DNA of 6,526 bases from Candidatus Bathyarchaeota archaeon (GCA_023488835.1 JAMDCS010000076.1:1-6526), one strand, 5' to 3'; counted from the first letter of the stretch, positions 1-5,734 are shown. Made by a program: numbers and translations. Notes: generated by a model not told the origin, from the sequence alone.

Positions 1-18
1 ATTTGGTTATAGAAGCGT

Positions 19-645
19 TTGGCTAATCCGATTGTGGTGGGTTGCATCATGGGTTTAACTGAAAAAGGCAAATATATTACTGCCGCAGGTGCCAAAGCGG
101 GCGATAAGTTGATTTTGACTAAGAGTGCAGGAATTGAGGGCACAGCCATCTTAGCTACCGACCGCGAAGCGCAGCTATCCAAAATCTTTAGCCCCGAAAT
201 TCTTGATGACGCCAAACGCTTCTATAACCAAATCAGCGTTGTGAAAGATGCCTTGACCGCTTACAGGGCAGGCGGGGTTCACGCTATGCATGACCCAACC
301 GAAGGCGGAATCCTAAATGGCATTCATGAAATGGCAGACGCGGCAGGTTTAGGCGTAAGAGTTTTTGAGGAAAAAATCACCGTTGAGCCTGAAACGGCTA
401 AGATCTGCAGGTTTTATGAGATTGACCCACTGCAACTTATCAGTTCAGGTGCACTGCTCATAGCTGCTGACCCACAAGCCGCCGATAAAATAATTGATAA
501 TTTGTGCCAGGAGCATATTTTCGCTGACGTCATCGGCGAATTCAACCCGAACCCAAACAAACGCATACTCATGCACAAGGATGACTCGGCGGAGATGCTA
601 CCAAGACCAGTCTCAGACCACCTATGGATTGCGTTAACACGTTAA
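19..645 (+). CDS. HypE-like AIR synthase family protein, C-terminal half (5' part missing or frameshifted)
   Basis: This is the ATP-binding C-terminal domain of the AIR synthase/HypE superfamily, which phosphorylates or dehydrates acyl and carbamoyl substrates using ATP. The 208 residues carry the family signature GGVHAMHDPTEGG (85-97), followed by the helix IHEMADAAGLG and the strand-loop DPLQLISSGALLIAA (136-150). These match the HypE pattern of DPTRGG and LDPLYLANEG. Full-length members run to about 330 residues, so the N-terminal AIRS domain of roughly 130 residues is absent. True HypE ends in a cysteine that carries the carbamoyl/cyano group. This protein ends in PRPVSDHLWIALTR, so it is a HypE-like paralogue of unproven substrate, common in archaea, rather than HypE itself. 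The TTG at 19 is only the first start-like codon after an in-frame TAG at 10-12 and is probably not a real start, because it falls in the middle of the family fold. Confidence 0.8.
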   Translation: MANPIVVGCIMGLTEKGKYITAAGAKAGDKLILTKSAGIEGTAILATDREAQLSKIFSPEILDDAKRFYNQISVVKDALTAYRAGGVHAMHDPTEGGILNGIHEMADAAGLGVRVFEEKITVEPETAKICRFYEIDPLQLISSGALLIAADPQAADKIIDNLCQEHIFADVIGEFNPNPNKRILMHKDDSAEMLPRPVSDHLWIALTR

Positions 646-678
646 ACATTCACCTCAAATAAGAATTGGCTGTTTGTG

Positions 679-1083
679 TTATATCCAAATTGTATCAGGC
701 AAGAACTTGAAATGCTCATCCCCAGTGAGAATCTTTGCTTTAAGCATCCTGCCTGTAGCTAAAACGATTGCATCAAAGAGGCTGGGCGAATTGAGTTTTG
801 TTTTTCGCGTGCCTTCTGCAAGTTCCAGGTAGCATTTGGCGGATTGCAAAGATAGTTTGGCGTCTAAGTAAGTGATGTTTGAAGCGGCAACTATTTGCTC
901 CAACCGGGTATTGACTATTCTTTGCTCAATGCCTTCTCGGACGTATTTGCGGGCAATCTCTGCTAAAACTGTGTCAGGGGTATAGATTTCATCGGCGTTT
1001 TCCAGTATTTCTTTTATTTTGCCGCCTTTTGCGCTTCCCATGAACAGTTCAATCCAAGCGTAGGAATCAATTACGATCTTCAC
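679..1083 (-). CDS. vapC: PIN-domain ribonuclease toxin, VapC family
   Basis: This 134-residue protein has the normal length and layout of a VapC toxin, a Mg2+-dependent RNase that cleaves RNA (often tRNA or rRNA) when freed from its antitoxin. The four acidic PIN residues are all visible: D6 in IVIDSYAW, E42 in VLAEIARKY, D104 in LFDAIVLATG, and D122 in ILTGDEHF. The active site therefore looks intact. The start is a GTG at 1083, and the first 17 bases lie inside the end of the upstream antitoxin gene, the translational coupling typical of vapBC pairs. The cellular target cannot be read from the sequence. It converges on the AIR synthase-like gene, with 33 bases between the two stops and no clear terminator there. 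Confidence 0.9.
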   Translation of the reverse strand: MKIVIDSYAWIELFMGSAKGGKIKEILENADEIYTPDTVLAEIARKYVREGIEQRIVNTRLEQIVAASNITYLDAKLSLQSAKCYLELAEGTRKTKLNSPSLFDAIVLATGRMLKAKILTGDEHFKFLPDTIWI

Positions 1084-1285
1084 CGCGGTCTTTCTCCGAA
1101 AAAGGCTTAATTCTGTCGCGATCTGCTCCGAAGGCTTTCTCTAAAACGGTCTTGCGTTGCTTTTTTATTAGTGATTGAATAGCTTCGTCGAGGCTCTCCG
1201 CGTCTAGCTTTTCCCGCAGGTGCTCTAGCGCTTCGGCTGTTTTCTTTGATACTCTGATGGTTGTCGTCTCGTTCAAGGCGAACAC
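1067..1285 (-). CDS. vapB: Ribbon-helix-helix antitoxin, VapB-like
   Basis: This 72-residue protein lies directly upstream of and overlaps the VapC toxin gene, so it is the likely antitoxin. Residues 7-13 (TTTIRVS) form a predicted beta strand. Two helices follow (about 15-28 and 31-42), giving a CopG/Arc-type ribbon-helix-helix DNA-binding fold. The tail from about residue 45 is highly charged (FGADRDRIKPFSEKDRGEDRN region) and is expected to wrap the toxin and mask its acidic active site. The start is a GTG at 1285. There is no good ribosome binding site before it, but a TATA-like box lies about 30 bases upstream, which suggests a nearly leaderless message. By analogy with the family, it probably represses its own promoter. 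The family call rests on fold pattern and position, as antitoxin sequences are poorly conserved. Confidence 0.8.
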   Translation of the reverse strand: MFALNETTTIRVSKKTAEALEHLREKLDAESLDEAIQSLIKKQRKTVLEKAFGADRDRIKPFSEKDRGEDRN

Positions 1286-1298
1286 CGCAAACTAACTA

Positions 1299-1333
1299 TG
1301 TATACAAGTAGATAAATATACACTTAACAAGTG
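1299..1333. promoter_or_regulatory. Candidate antitoxin operator: two small palindromes flanking the vapBC TATA box
   Basis: Two perfect inverted repeats flank the TATA box: TGTATACA (1299-1306) on the transcription-start side and CACTTaacAAGTG (1321-1333) on the upstream side. The hexamer ACAAGT occurs in both (1304-1309 and 1327-1332), 23 bases apart, or roughly two helical turns. Ribbon-helix-helix antitoxins usually bind paired short palindromes over their own promoter, so this is a plausible autoregulation site. Palindromes this short can arise by chance in AT-rich DNA. Confidence 0.35.
1313..1320 (-). promoter_or_regulatory. TATA box of the vapBC operon
   Basis: On the minus strand this reads TATATTTA, centred about 31 bases before the GTG start of the antitoxin. 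A start site about 26 bases downstream would leave a leader of only about five bases, consistent with a leaderless archaeal message and with the lack of a Shine-Dalgarno sequence. It indicates that vapBC has its own promoter rather than relying on the glycosyltransferase gene 80 bases upstream. Confidence 0.5.
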
Positions 1334-1365
1334 CAAATCACTGTCCGTTTTCGATGAGCTAAACG

Positions 1366-2112
1366 CTAAATGTTTCCCCTAAAGCTGCTAAGTGGCAACT
1401 GCAGGCTCCAGTAAAACATGAAGACTGGGTAGAAAATCATGTACTCAAACAAGTGAGAATAAATAAGCCCGCACTTAAACTCAACGATGGCTTGTGTGAT
1501 GCCGTTTTGCATCTGCCAATTTTCAGGCGGCTTATAATGCAAACAGTAAATGTCACTGCCGACCACTGCTTTGTAACCGTGGTCTTCAATCCAACGCATG
1601 ATGTAAGCGTCTTCGTAAGCATGTAACTGTTCAGGAATCCGAATACCTTCGACAGCTTTACGCAGGATCAGGGTGTCATGGGTTCCTCCACGCAATTTGA
1701 AGCATTGGCGGGCAATCAAGCTCTGAAATTTAAGGATACGTTTGTTCGTCATGTTGGGGAGAACGTCAACGTTTAAGCCCCAAACAGCACCTACACCGCT
1801 TGCCAAGTCAGCCTGTGCCTTTTTAAACCAGTCCTTGCAGAGCAAAACGTCGCTGTCAACGAACATAAACCACTCTGTGGACACGCGGCATATGCCTTCG
1901 GTTCTTGCTTTAGCCCTTGAACCCTCCATCTGAACCAACAAAACATTGCCAAATTTCCGATTGAACTTTTCCAGAATATCCAAGGTACGGTCGGTTGAGA
2001 AGCAGTCGATGACAATTAGGTTTTTGATGGGTACATTTTGATAAATGGAAGTTAAACATTTGTCGAGCAGGTGTTCACTGTTCTTTGTCAGCAGTACAAC
2101 GTCAACTTGCAT
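1366..2112 (-). CDS. Family 2 glycosyltransferase (GT-A fold)
   Basis: This is a probable nucleotide-sugar-dependent glycosyltransferase of 248 residues, the size of a single GT2 catalytic domain. The N-terminal strand VDVVLLTKN (3-11) is followed by IVIDCFSTDRT (33-43), the usual nucleotide-binding D-x-S-x-D region. Next come GSRAKARTEG (64-73) and the metal-binding VDSD (85-88; D86 and D88). The acidic pair E167-D168 in AYEDAYIMRW is a likely catalytic base region, and H192 lies in CLHYKP. The end (about 214-240) is aromatic and hydrophobic and may contact the membrane. I chose the ATG at 2112 because GAGGG lies six bases before it and the GT-A fold begins at once. A TTG at 2199 would add 29 residues unlike the family and falls inside a hairpin. 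The neighbouring methyltransferase gene points to surface glycan or lipid-linked sugar synthesis; donor and acceptor are unknown. Confidence 0.85.
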   Translation of the reverse strand: MQVDVVLLTKNSEHLLDKCLTSIYQNVPIKNLIVIDCFSTDRTLDILEKFNRKFGNVLLVQMEGSRAKARTEGICRVSTEWFMFVDSDVLLCKDWFKKAQADLASGVGAVWGLNVDVLPNMTNKRILKFQSLIARQCFKLRGGTHDTLILRKAVEGIRIPEQLHAYEDAYIMRWIEDHGYKAVVGSDIYCLHYKPPENWQMQNGITQAIVEFKCGLIYSHLFEYMIFYPVFMFYWSLQLPLSSFRGNI

Positions 2113-2118
2113 CAGGTG

Positions 2119-2123
2119 CCCTC
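2119..2123 (-). promoter_or_regulatory. Ribosome binding site deciding the glycosyltransferase start
   Basis: On the minus strand this reads GAGGG, six bases before the ATG at 2112. It pairs with the archaeal 16S tail and supports that ATG over the longer TTG start at 2199, which has a G-rich stretch too close to it. Confidence 0.55.
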
Positions 2124-2137
2124 GAATTAAATCATTG

Positions 2138-2150
2138 AACCTTATAGGTT
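2138..2150. promoter_or_regulatory. Palindrome overlapping a TATA-like box before the glycosyltransferase
   Basis: AACCTtatAGGTT is a perfect 5-bp inverted repeat centred about 32 bases before the ATG of the glycosyltransferase. Its core, CTATAAGG on the minus strand, is TATA-like and at a suitable distance for a short-leader promoter. The symmetry could mark a repressor site over the promoter. The evidence is position and symmetry only. Confidence 0.3.
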
Positions 2151-2175
2151 GGCGATAGCTTAAAAACCTAAACCC

Positions 2176-2198
2176 AAAAAACTGAAACGGCAGTTTCA
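2176..2198 (-). terminator. Hairpin plus T6 tract after the methyltransferase gene
   Basis: On the minus strand TGAAAC-TGCC-GTTTCA forms a six-pair stem with a four-base loop, followed by G and six T's. It begins 38 bases beyond the methyltransferase stop codon. Archaeal RNA polymerase terminates at T-tracts, so this could end or attenuate the methyltransferase transcript before the glycosyltransferase gene. The stem is modest in length and GC content, so partial read-through is likely. Confidence 0.5.
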
Positions 2199-2236
2199 AC
2201 CCCTCAACGTTAACAGCGCCATCCCCTAAAACGCAG

Positions 2237-2890
2237 CTATTTCTCTACGGCTATCCTAACAGTCAATCCATAAGTTGGAACGTTAAACGACTTGAAAAAC
2301 AGCTTGCCCCCAAACCTTAGGGGTAAATCATAAAACACTCCAACGTTGAGCGCTCTGCATTCTAAATTTGTTTTGATGCATTTTTGCCATTGCAGCGGCG
2401 ACTTGACACTAATGTGGGTTTCATCGTAATCCCGCATAAGCTTTCGGATGGGTTTCTCAACTTTCTTATTTGGCGTCGTGCAGACAAGAATGCCTTTGCA
2501 AGCGTTAAACATGCTCACAAGCGCCTTCTCAGGACCAGGAAGATGCTCCAAAACGTCAAAACAAGTGACCAAATCAAACGTTCCCGCCTTAAAAGGCATG
2601 CTTGTTTGCGCATCACACACCACAAAGTGACTGCCGCCAAGGTTTTTAGCGTATTTGGTTCCCCAAGTTGAGATATCAACGCCGAAGACATCATAGCCCA
2701 AATCAGCCAATACCCGTGAAGTGTAACCATAAGCACAGCCTACATCCAACGCACTCCTGCCCTTACCAACCAAGAGTTCTTCCTTGAAGTTTTTTGAAGC
2801 CCACCGCAAAACTGCCAAAACATGCCGCTTAACCAGTTCCTCTTTAAGCGAATACTTTCTGCCAGTGAAGTAGTCTTGCTCAAACGCCAC
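2237..2890 (-). CDS. Class I SAM-dependent methyltransferase (Methyltransf_11/UbiG-like)
   Basis: This 217-residue protein is a Rossmann-fold methyltransferase that transfers a methyl group from S-adenosylmethionine. Motif I is LDVGCAYGYTS (48-58), which binds SAM. Motif II is VDIS (71-74), with D72 positioned for the ribose hydroxyls. CDAQ (92-95) is the adenine-side motif, and FDVLEHL (111-117) is the motif IV/post-I signature typical of small-molecule methyltransferases. ILVCTTPN (134-141) is the following strand. The C-terminal third (TPNKKVEKP through DETHISVKSP) resembles methyltransferases of sugar or quinone pathways, but the substrate cannot be assigned. Translation starts at a GTG at 2890 with a strong AGGTGA site six bases upstream. 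A glycosyltransferase gene follows on the same strand, which suggests modification of a glycan or glycolipid. Confidence 0.9.
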   Translation of the reverse strand: MAFEQDYFTGRKYSLKEELVKRHVLAVLRWASKNFKEELLVGKGRSALDVGCAYGYTSRVLADLGYDVFGVDISTWGTKYAKNLGGSHFVVCDAQTSMPFKAGTFDLVTCFDVLEHLPGPEKALVSMFNACKGILVCTTPNKKVEKPIRKLMRDYDETHISVKSPLQWQKCIKTNLECRALNVGVFYDLPLRFGGKLFFKSFNVPTYGLTVRIAVEK

Positions 2891-2896
2891 TAAGGT

Positions 2897-2902
2897 TCAC
2901 CT
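2897..2902 (-). promoter_or_regulatory. Ribosome binding site of the methyltransferase (GTG start)
   Basis: On the minus strand this reads AGGTGA, a perfect match to the archaeal Shine-Dalgarno consensus, six bases before the GTG at 2890. It confirms the non-ATG start. Confidence 0.75.
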
Positions 2903-2925
2903 TTCTTTTAAGAGTGTAGTACTGT

Positions 2926-2934
2926 CATATAAAA
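2926..2934 (-). promoter_or_regulatory. TATA box of the methyltransferase gene
   Basis: On the minus strand this reads TTTTATATG, close to the archaeal TTTATATA consensus, centred about 40 bases before the GTG start. Initiation about 26 bases downstream would give a leader of roughly 13 bases that just includes the ribosome binding site. Read on the plus strand the same site is TATAAAA and could also drive leftward-to-rightward transcription into the divergent region. Confidence 0.55.
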
Positions 2935-2960
2935 CCCTAAAATTGCTAAGAGGGCTATTG

Positions 2961-3080
2961 ATGCCTTTTCAAGCTAAACAACATGTTAAAAAAAAGCCGC
3001 CAAAAATGGTTGAACCCCAAAGCATCAATCACCAGACCAAACCAAAGTCTAATAATGGTTTTTATAGTTCCAACCTGTGA
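2961..3080 (+). CDS. Possible 39-residue small protein upstream of the radical SAM gene
   Basis: A short open frame starts at ATG 2961 with GAGGG six bases before it and ends at TGA 3078-3080, 36 bases ahead of the radical SAM start. The 39-residue product begins MPFQAKQHVKKKPP and ends KSNNGFYSSNL. It is basic and polar, with many lysines, asparagines, prolines and glutamines. It has no cysteine, signal peptide or membrane helix. An open frame this short can occur by chance, and a TATA-like box for the radical SAM gene lies inside it. If it is real, its position next to a radical SAM enzyme would fit a modified-peptide precursor or an upstream regulatory ORF. No family is recognised. Confidence 0.3.
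   Translation: MPFQAKQHVKKKPPKMVEPQSINHQTKPKSNNGFYSSNL
3059..3066 (+). promoter_or_regulatory. TATA-like box of the radical SAM gene
   Basis: TTTTTATA is centred about 54 bases before the TTG start of the radical SAM gene. Initiation some 26 bases downstream, near 3089, would leave a leader of about 28 bases containing a weak GTGA element at 3106-3109. Confidence 0.35.
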
Positions 3081-3116
3081 TAAGGTAATAACAATTAATC
3101 GGCTAGTGACAATTAT

Positions 3117-3833
3117 TTGACTTCAGGTTTCAAGAAAGCGGCATCAATAGCGGCACGTTCACTTGCTCCCGGCAAGCCCCATCATGCGCAGTGGCTAGTC
3201 ACAAGAAAATGCAACTATCAATGCCGCGGCTGCAACGTCTGGAAAGAACAAGACCAAAGAGAACTCACAGCCGACGAAATAAAGAAAGGCTTAGACATCC
3301 TAAAAAAACTCGGCATAGTTGAGCTGGTATTTTCAGGCGGAGACCCACTGCTCCGAGATGATATCGGCGAAATAATCGATTATGCTTCAAAACTGTTTGT
3401 CACGACTGTTTACGATAATGGAAGTATGGCTGCAAAAAAAATCGACGCGCTGCGAAAGGTGGATTTCGTAGCAATTTCAATCGACAGCCTAGATGAAGCA
3501 AAGAATGATTATATCAAGTCTGTGCCGGGCGCTTGGAAAAATGCCACTCAAGCAGTAGAAACCCTTCAAAATGAAGGAGTAAAAGTCAGTGTTACGCCGA
3601 CTATTTCCCAAAAAAACCTCTATGAAATCGTTGACTTAACTAATCATTTTACTGGAAAGGGAATCCCAGTTTGGTACTGTCTCTACTCGTATGATACTTC
3701 CGCAGATAGTAAACAGTTGTTTAAGATTGGCAAAGCAAACGACGAGCTCGTAATAACGGACAAGAAAGCAATGGTTAGCCTTTGCAACTCGCTCAAAGAG
3801 ATGAAAAAGAAAAACAAGAAAATGATTATCTAA
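3117..3833 (+). CDS. Radical SAM protein, core domain only (cut short by a TAA)
   Basis: This is the SAM-cleaving core of a radical SAM enzyme. The cluster motif CNYQCRGC gives C32, C36 and C39 for a 4Fe-4S cluster. FSGGDPLLRDD (72-82) is the SAM-binding GGEP-type motif, and FVAISIDSLD marks the fourth barrel strand. The region up to about residue 215 covers the six-strand partial barrel, including VTPTISQKNLYEIVDL and VWYCLYSYD. The TTG at 3117 is the only start candidate between an in-frame TAA at 3096-3098 and the cluster motif, and no strong ribosome binding site precedes it. Translation stops at TAA 3831-3833 after a lysine-rich stretch, but the same frame continues with a convincing C-terminal domain. 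This ORF is therefore about 70% of a 345-residue enzyme. The substrate is unknown. The core could still bind its cluster, but the auxiliary cysteines would be lost. Confidence 0.85.
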   Translation: MTSGFKKAASIAARSLAPGKPHHAQWLVTRKCNYQCRGCNVWKEQDQRELTADEIKKGLDILKKLGIVELVFSGGDPLLRDDIGEIIDYASKLFVTTVYDNGSMAAKKIDALRKVDFVAISIDSLDEAKNDYIKSVPGAWKNATQAVETLQNEGVKVSVTPTISQKNLYEIVDLTNHFTGKGIPVWYCLYSYDTSADSKQLFKIGKANDELVITDKKAMVSLCNSLKEMKKKNKKMII

Positions 3834-4154
3834 GTCACACTGCTAGAAGCACTACGGAGCATCTATGAGGAAAATAGCCAGAGAACATGGAAGTGCCAAG
3901 CACTAAACCAATTTCTAGTCGTTGACCATTTAGGCAGGATTGCAGGCTGCCACAGCCACAATTTTGCAGGCTCAATCTTTGATTTGCCCAAGAGATGGAA
4001 AAGCCCAGAATTTAAAGAGTTACGAGAAACATATCATGAATGCACCCAATGCAACTACCTCTGCTACGTGTTCTATTCGCTTCATGGAAGCCCATACGGG
4101 CACCTATCGTTAGCTAAAGACCAGTGGAAAAACGCAAAGTTACTGTTCAAATAA
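3834..4154 (+). pseudogene. In-frame C-terminal remnant of the radical SAM gene (SPASM-like, cysteine-rich)
   Basis: Directly after the TAA, the same frame stays open for 106 codons and ends at TAA 4152-4154. The translation begins VTLLEALRSIYEENS. It contains TWKCQALNQF, then VVDHLGRIAGCHSHNF, then HECTQCNYLCYVFYS, and closes with DQWKNAKLLFK. The cysteines correspond to full-length positions 260, 278, 309, 312 and 316. The spacing C-x17-C ... C-x2-C-x3-C and the strand phrase DHLGRIAGC recall SPASM/twitch domains that hold auxiliary iron-sulfur clusters. No ATG, and no GTG or TTG before about residue 51, opens this part, so independent translation is unlikely. It is the displaced end of the upstream gene, lost through a single nonsense codon or a base-call error. 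Its stop lies two bases from the stop of the convergent membrane-protein gene. Confidence 0.8.
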
Positions 4155-4156
4155 CT

Positions 4157-4420
4157 TTAGATTTCTAAGTTTGGAATAAAACGAAGAAAATTTCCGATTT
4201 TACCGCTTAATTGGCTGTCGAATTTCAACTCGTCTTCAATATTTAATAAAGCCGTTTTTAGGGCACTTAAATGCATTTGTGCAAAGGAATCAGTTATTAA
4301 TCTTGGTCCTGCATCTTTGGGTTTTTTTAGTTCAATGATGGCGGGTAGGAACATTAACATGACTATTATTGCAGTTATGGGTATTGTAGTGGTAATCAGT
4401 GTAATAAGACTTGGAATCAT
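4157..4420 (-). CDS. Small single-helix membrane protein of the glycosyltransferase operon
   Basis: This 87-residue protein starts at ATG 4420, only 22 bases after the stop of the large glycosyltransferase, so the two are probably co-transcribed. Residues about 5-29 form one strongly hydrophobic helix (LITLITTTIPITAIIVMLMF). It is followed by the charged, proline-containing segment ELKKPKDAGPRLI (30-42) and a tail of about 45 residues with an amphipathic stretch (SALKTALLNIEDELKF). The lysines after the helix favour a cytoplasmic C-terminus. There is no catalytic motif and I do not recognise the family. Given its place, it may be a partner or regulator of the membrane glycosyltransferase, but that is inference. 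Confidence 0.65.
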   Translation of the reverse strand: MIPSLITLITTTIPITAIIVMLMFLPAIIELKKPKDAGPRLITDSFAQMHLSALKTALLNIEDELKFDSQLSGKIGNFLRFIPNLEI

Positions 4421-4442
4421 AATATCAAATGTGCTTTATTGC

Positions 4443-5723
4443 TTAATTCTCAATATAACAATTTCCATTACCTAAATGCTCAGTCTTCCCCCAGTTCCCC
4501 CCAGACTTACCCAACAATTTACCAGCAAACAAATCAAAAAAAGCCTTCGTACAGATGATCACATTATACAAAAAAGAGAAAACCAACAAAGGCGCCAACC
4601 ACTGAACTCGTTTTCTGCCATCCAAATACGCGCCTATCCCAACCTCAAAAAAAGGTGCGTAATTACCCACAAAACTGTAAAAAGAAATGGGTACAGCAAA
4701 CCAAAGTGGACCAGCAACAGATGAACCATTAAGGATAAGGAATCCGCCCGTAAGGAAAGAAAGGAAGGTAATGAGAGGCATAAAGTAAATGTGCAAAAGC
4801 AGTAAACCATCAATTTTCACTTTCAACTTCATTTTTTTGCTTGTCAAAACCTTGAATGCATGCTTAAAACAAACTTGCATATGCCCTTTGGCCCACCTGT
4901 GCCTTTGCCGCCAATAAGCCTTCCACGTATCCACTGCTTCCTCGTAGCATTCAGCGTCCCCTGCATAACGGATTTTATAACCCGCTAAGTAAATTTGAAA
5001 GGTTAAATCTGTATCTTCAGTCAACATTGACTCGTCAAAACCCCCAAAACTCCCCAAAATACTTCGCCTAAAACCGCCAACTGTACCGCCAAACTGAGGC
5101 ACAAGACCTAAAACATCTCGAGCCTCCTGATCAACCCTGTACCCACCAATCCGCTCTAGGGCTATTAAGCGAGTTACAATATTTCGCGGTTCATTTAAGA
5201 CAATAGGTCGTCCCTGAACAGCTCCAACGCTGGGGTCAGCAAATTTTGCCACAAGTCTTGTCACAATGTCAGAGTGGGGAAGGTAATCCGCATCAAAACA
5301 AAGTACGATTTCCCCAGTCACCTGCTTTAAAGCAGCATTTAAAGCAGATGCTTTCCCTTTACCGCCTACTTGTCTGTTTCTGTGTAACACTTTTATGAAC
5401 TTGTACTGTTTTGAATATTCTTCAGCGATTTGTCCTGTATTATCCGATGAGGCATCATTTATCAAGACAACTTCCAGCTTGTCTTTAGGATAAGCTAGCT
5501 CGGTCATTTTCTGTAGTAATTTTCCAATTACTTTGTCCTCGTTGTGGGCTGGGATAAGGATAGAAACTGAGGGTTCATACTCAGCGTTATAGGTGGTGGT
5601 AGTTGAAGCTTTATTTTTTACACGCCTTAAAACGGTTAATGTAAAAATGTAATGGCGAACTAGATAAGCACTTATTATTAACGCTGAAAAAATGAAGAAT
5701 ATGTTTAAAATTTCTTTTATCAT
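4443..5723 (-). CDS. Membrane-anchored family 2 glycosyltransferase, processive (BcsA/NodC/hyaluronan synthase-like) type
   Basis: This 426-residue enzyme has the full signature of polysaccharide-type GT2 enzymes. An N-terminal membrane helix (about 5-30) is followed by the GT-A domain: VSILIPAHNE (53-62), VVLINDASSDNT (85-96, D90), CFDADYLP (142-149, with metal-binding D144 and D146), MLTEDTDL (233-240, catalytic-base D237) and WRQRHRWAKG (271-280, the Q/RxxRW acceptor-side motif). The C-terminal part has about three further helices (roughly 305-332, 338-360 and 375-400), which could form a membrane channel. Such enzymes add sugars from UDP- or GDP-sugars repeatedly or onto a lipid carrier, at the inner face of the membrane. 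Sugar and product cannot be read here. The start is ATG 5723 with AGGTGG four bases upstream. It lies 11 bases after a small membrane protein gene and 22 bases before another, forming a clear operon. Confidence 0.92.
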   Translation of the reverse strand: MIKEILNIFFIFSALIISAYLVRHYIFTLTVLRRVKNKASTTTTYNAEYEPSVSILIPAHNEDKVIGKLLQKMTELAYPKDKLEVVLINDASSDNTGQIAEEYSKQYKFIKVLHRNRQVGGKGKASALNAALKQVTGEIVLCFDADYLPHSDIVTRLVAKFADPSVGAVQGRPIVLNEPRNIVTRLIALERIGGYRVDQEARDVLGLVPQFGGTVGGFRRSILGSFGGFDESMLTEDTDLTFQIYLAGYKIRYAGDAECYEEAVDTWKAYWRQRHRWAKGHMQVCFKHAFKVLTSKKMKLKVKIDGLLLLHIYFMPLITFLSFLTGGFLILNGSSVAGPLWFAVPISFYSFVGNYAPFFEVGIGAYLDGRKRVQWLAPLLVFSFLYNVIICTKAFFDLFAGKLLGKSGGNWGKTEHLGNGNCYIEN

Positions 5724-5727
5724 GGTT

Positions 5728-5733
5728 CCACCT
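5728..5733 (-). promoter_or_regulatory. Ribosome binding site of the membrane glycosyltransferase
   Basis: On the minus strand this reads AGGTGG, four bases before ATG 5723. It sits within the 11-base gap after the upstream gene's stop, so the two genes are probably translationally linked. Confidence 0.65.
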
Positions 5734-5734
5734 T

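Noticed and set aside
1437..2015. Open frames on both strands inside the family 2 glycosyltransferase (for example 1437-1622, 1742-1933, 1791-2015).
   Set aside because: They are out-of-frame shadows of a gene with clear GT-A motifs, and their translations show no family features.
2384..2736. Open frames within the methyltransferase region on both strands.
   Set aside because: They overlap a strongly supported methyltransferase and have no ribosome binding site or recognisable protein pattern.
3078..3110. C/D box small RNA suggested by GTGATAA at 3076-3082 (a C-box-like match).
   Set aside because: No proper CTGA D box or paired C'/D' elements follow at the right spacing.
3091..3115. Direct repeat ACAATTA before the radical SAM start (3091-3097 and 3109-3115).
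   Set aside because: A 7-base AT-rich repeat of two copies is readily expected by chance and has no clear link to a promoter element.
3831..3833. Selenocysteine or pyrrolysine recoding at the stop within the radical SAM gene.
   Set aside because: The codon is TAA; selenocysteine uses TGA and pyrrolysine uses TAG. No known archaeal recoding of TAA applies.
3834..4154. A separate downstream gene encoding the cysteine-rich domain as an independent subunit.
   Set aside because: There is no start codon or ribosome binding site near its beginning, and the frame is exactly that of the upstream core, so a broken single gene explains it better.
4476..4724. Plus-strand frame of 82 codons opposite the end of the membrane glycosyltransferase.
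   Set aside because: It is antisense to the well-supported glycosyltransferase and its translation is low-complexity polar sequence.
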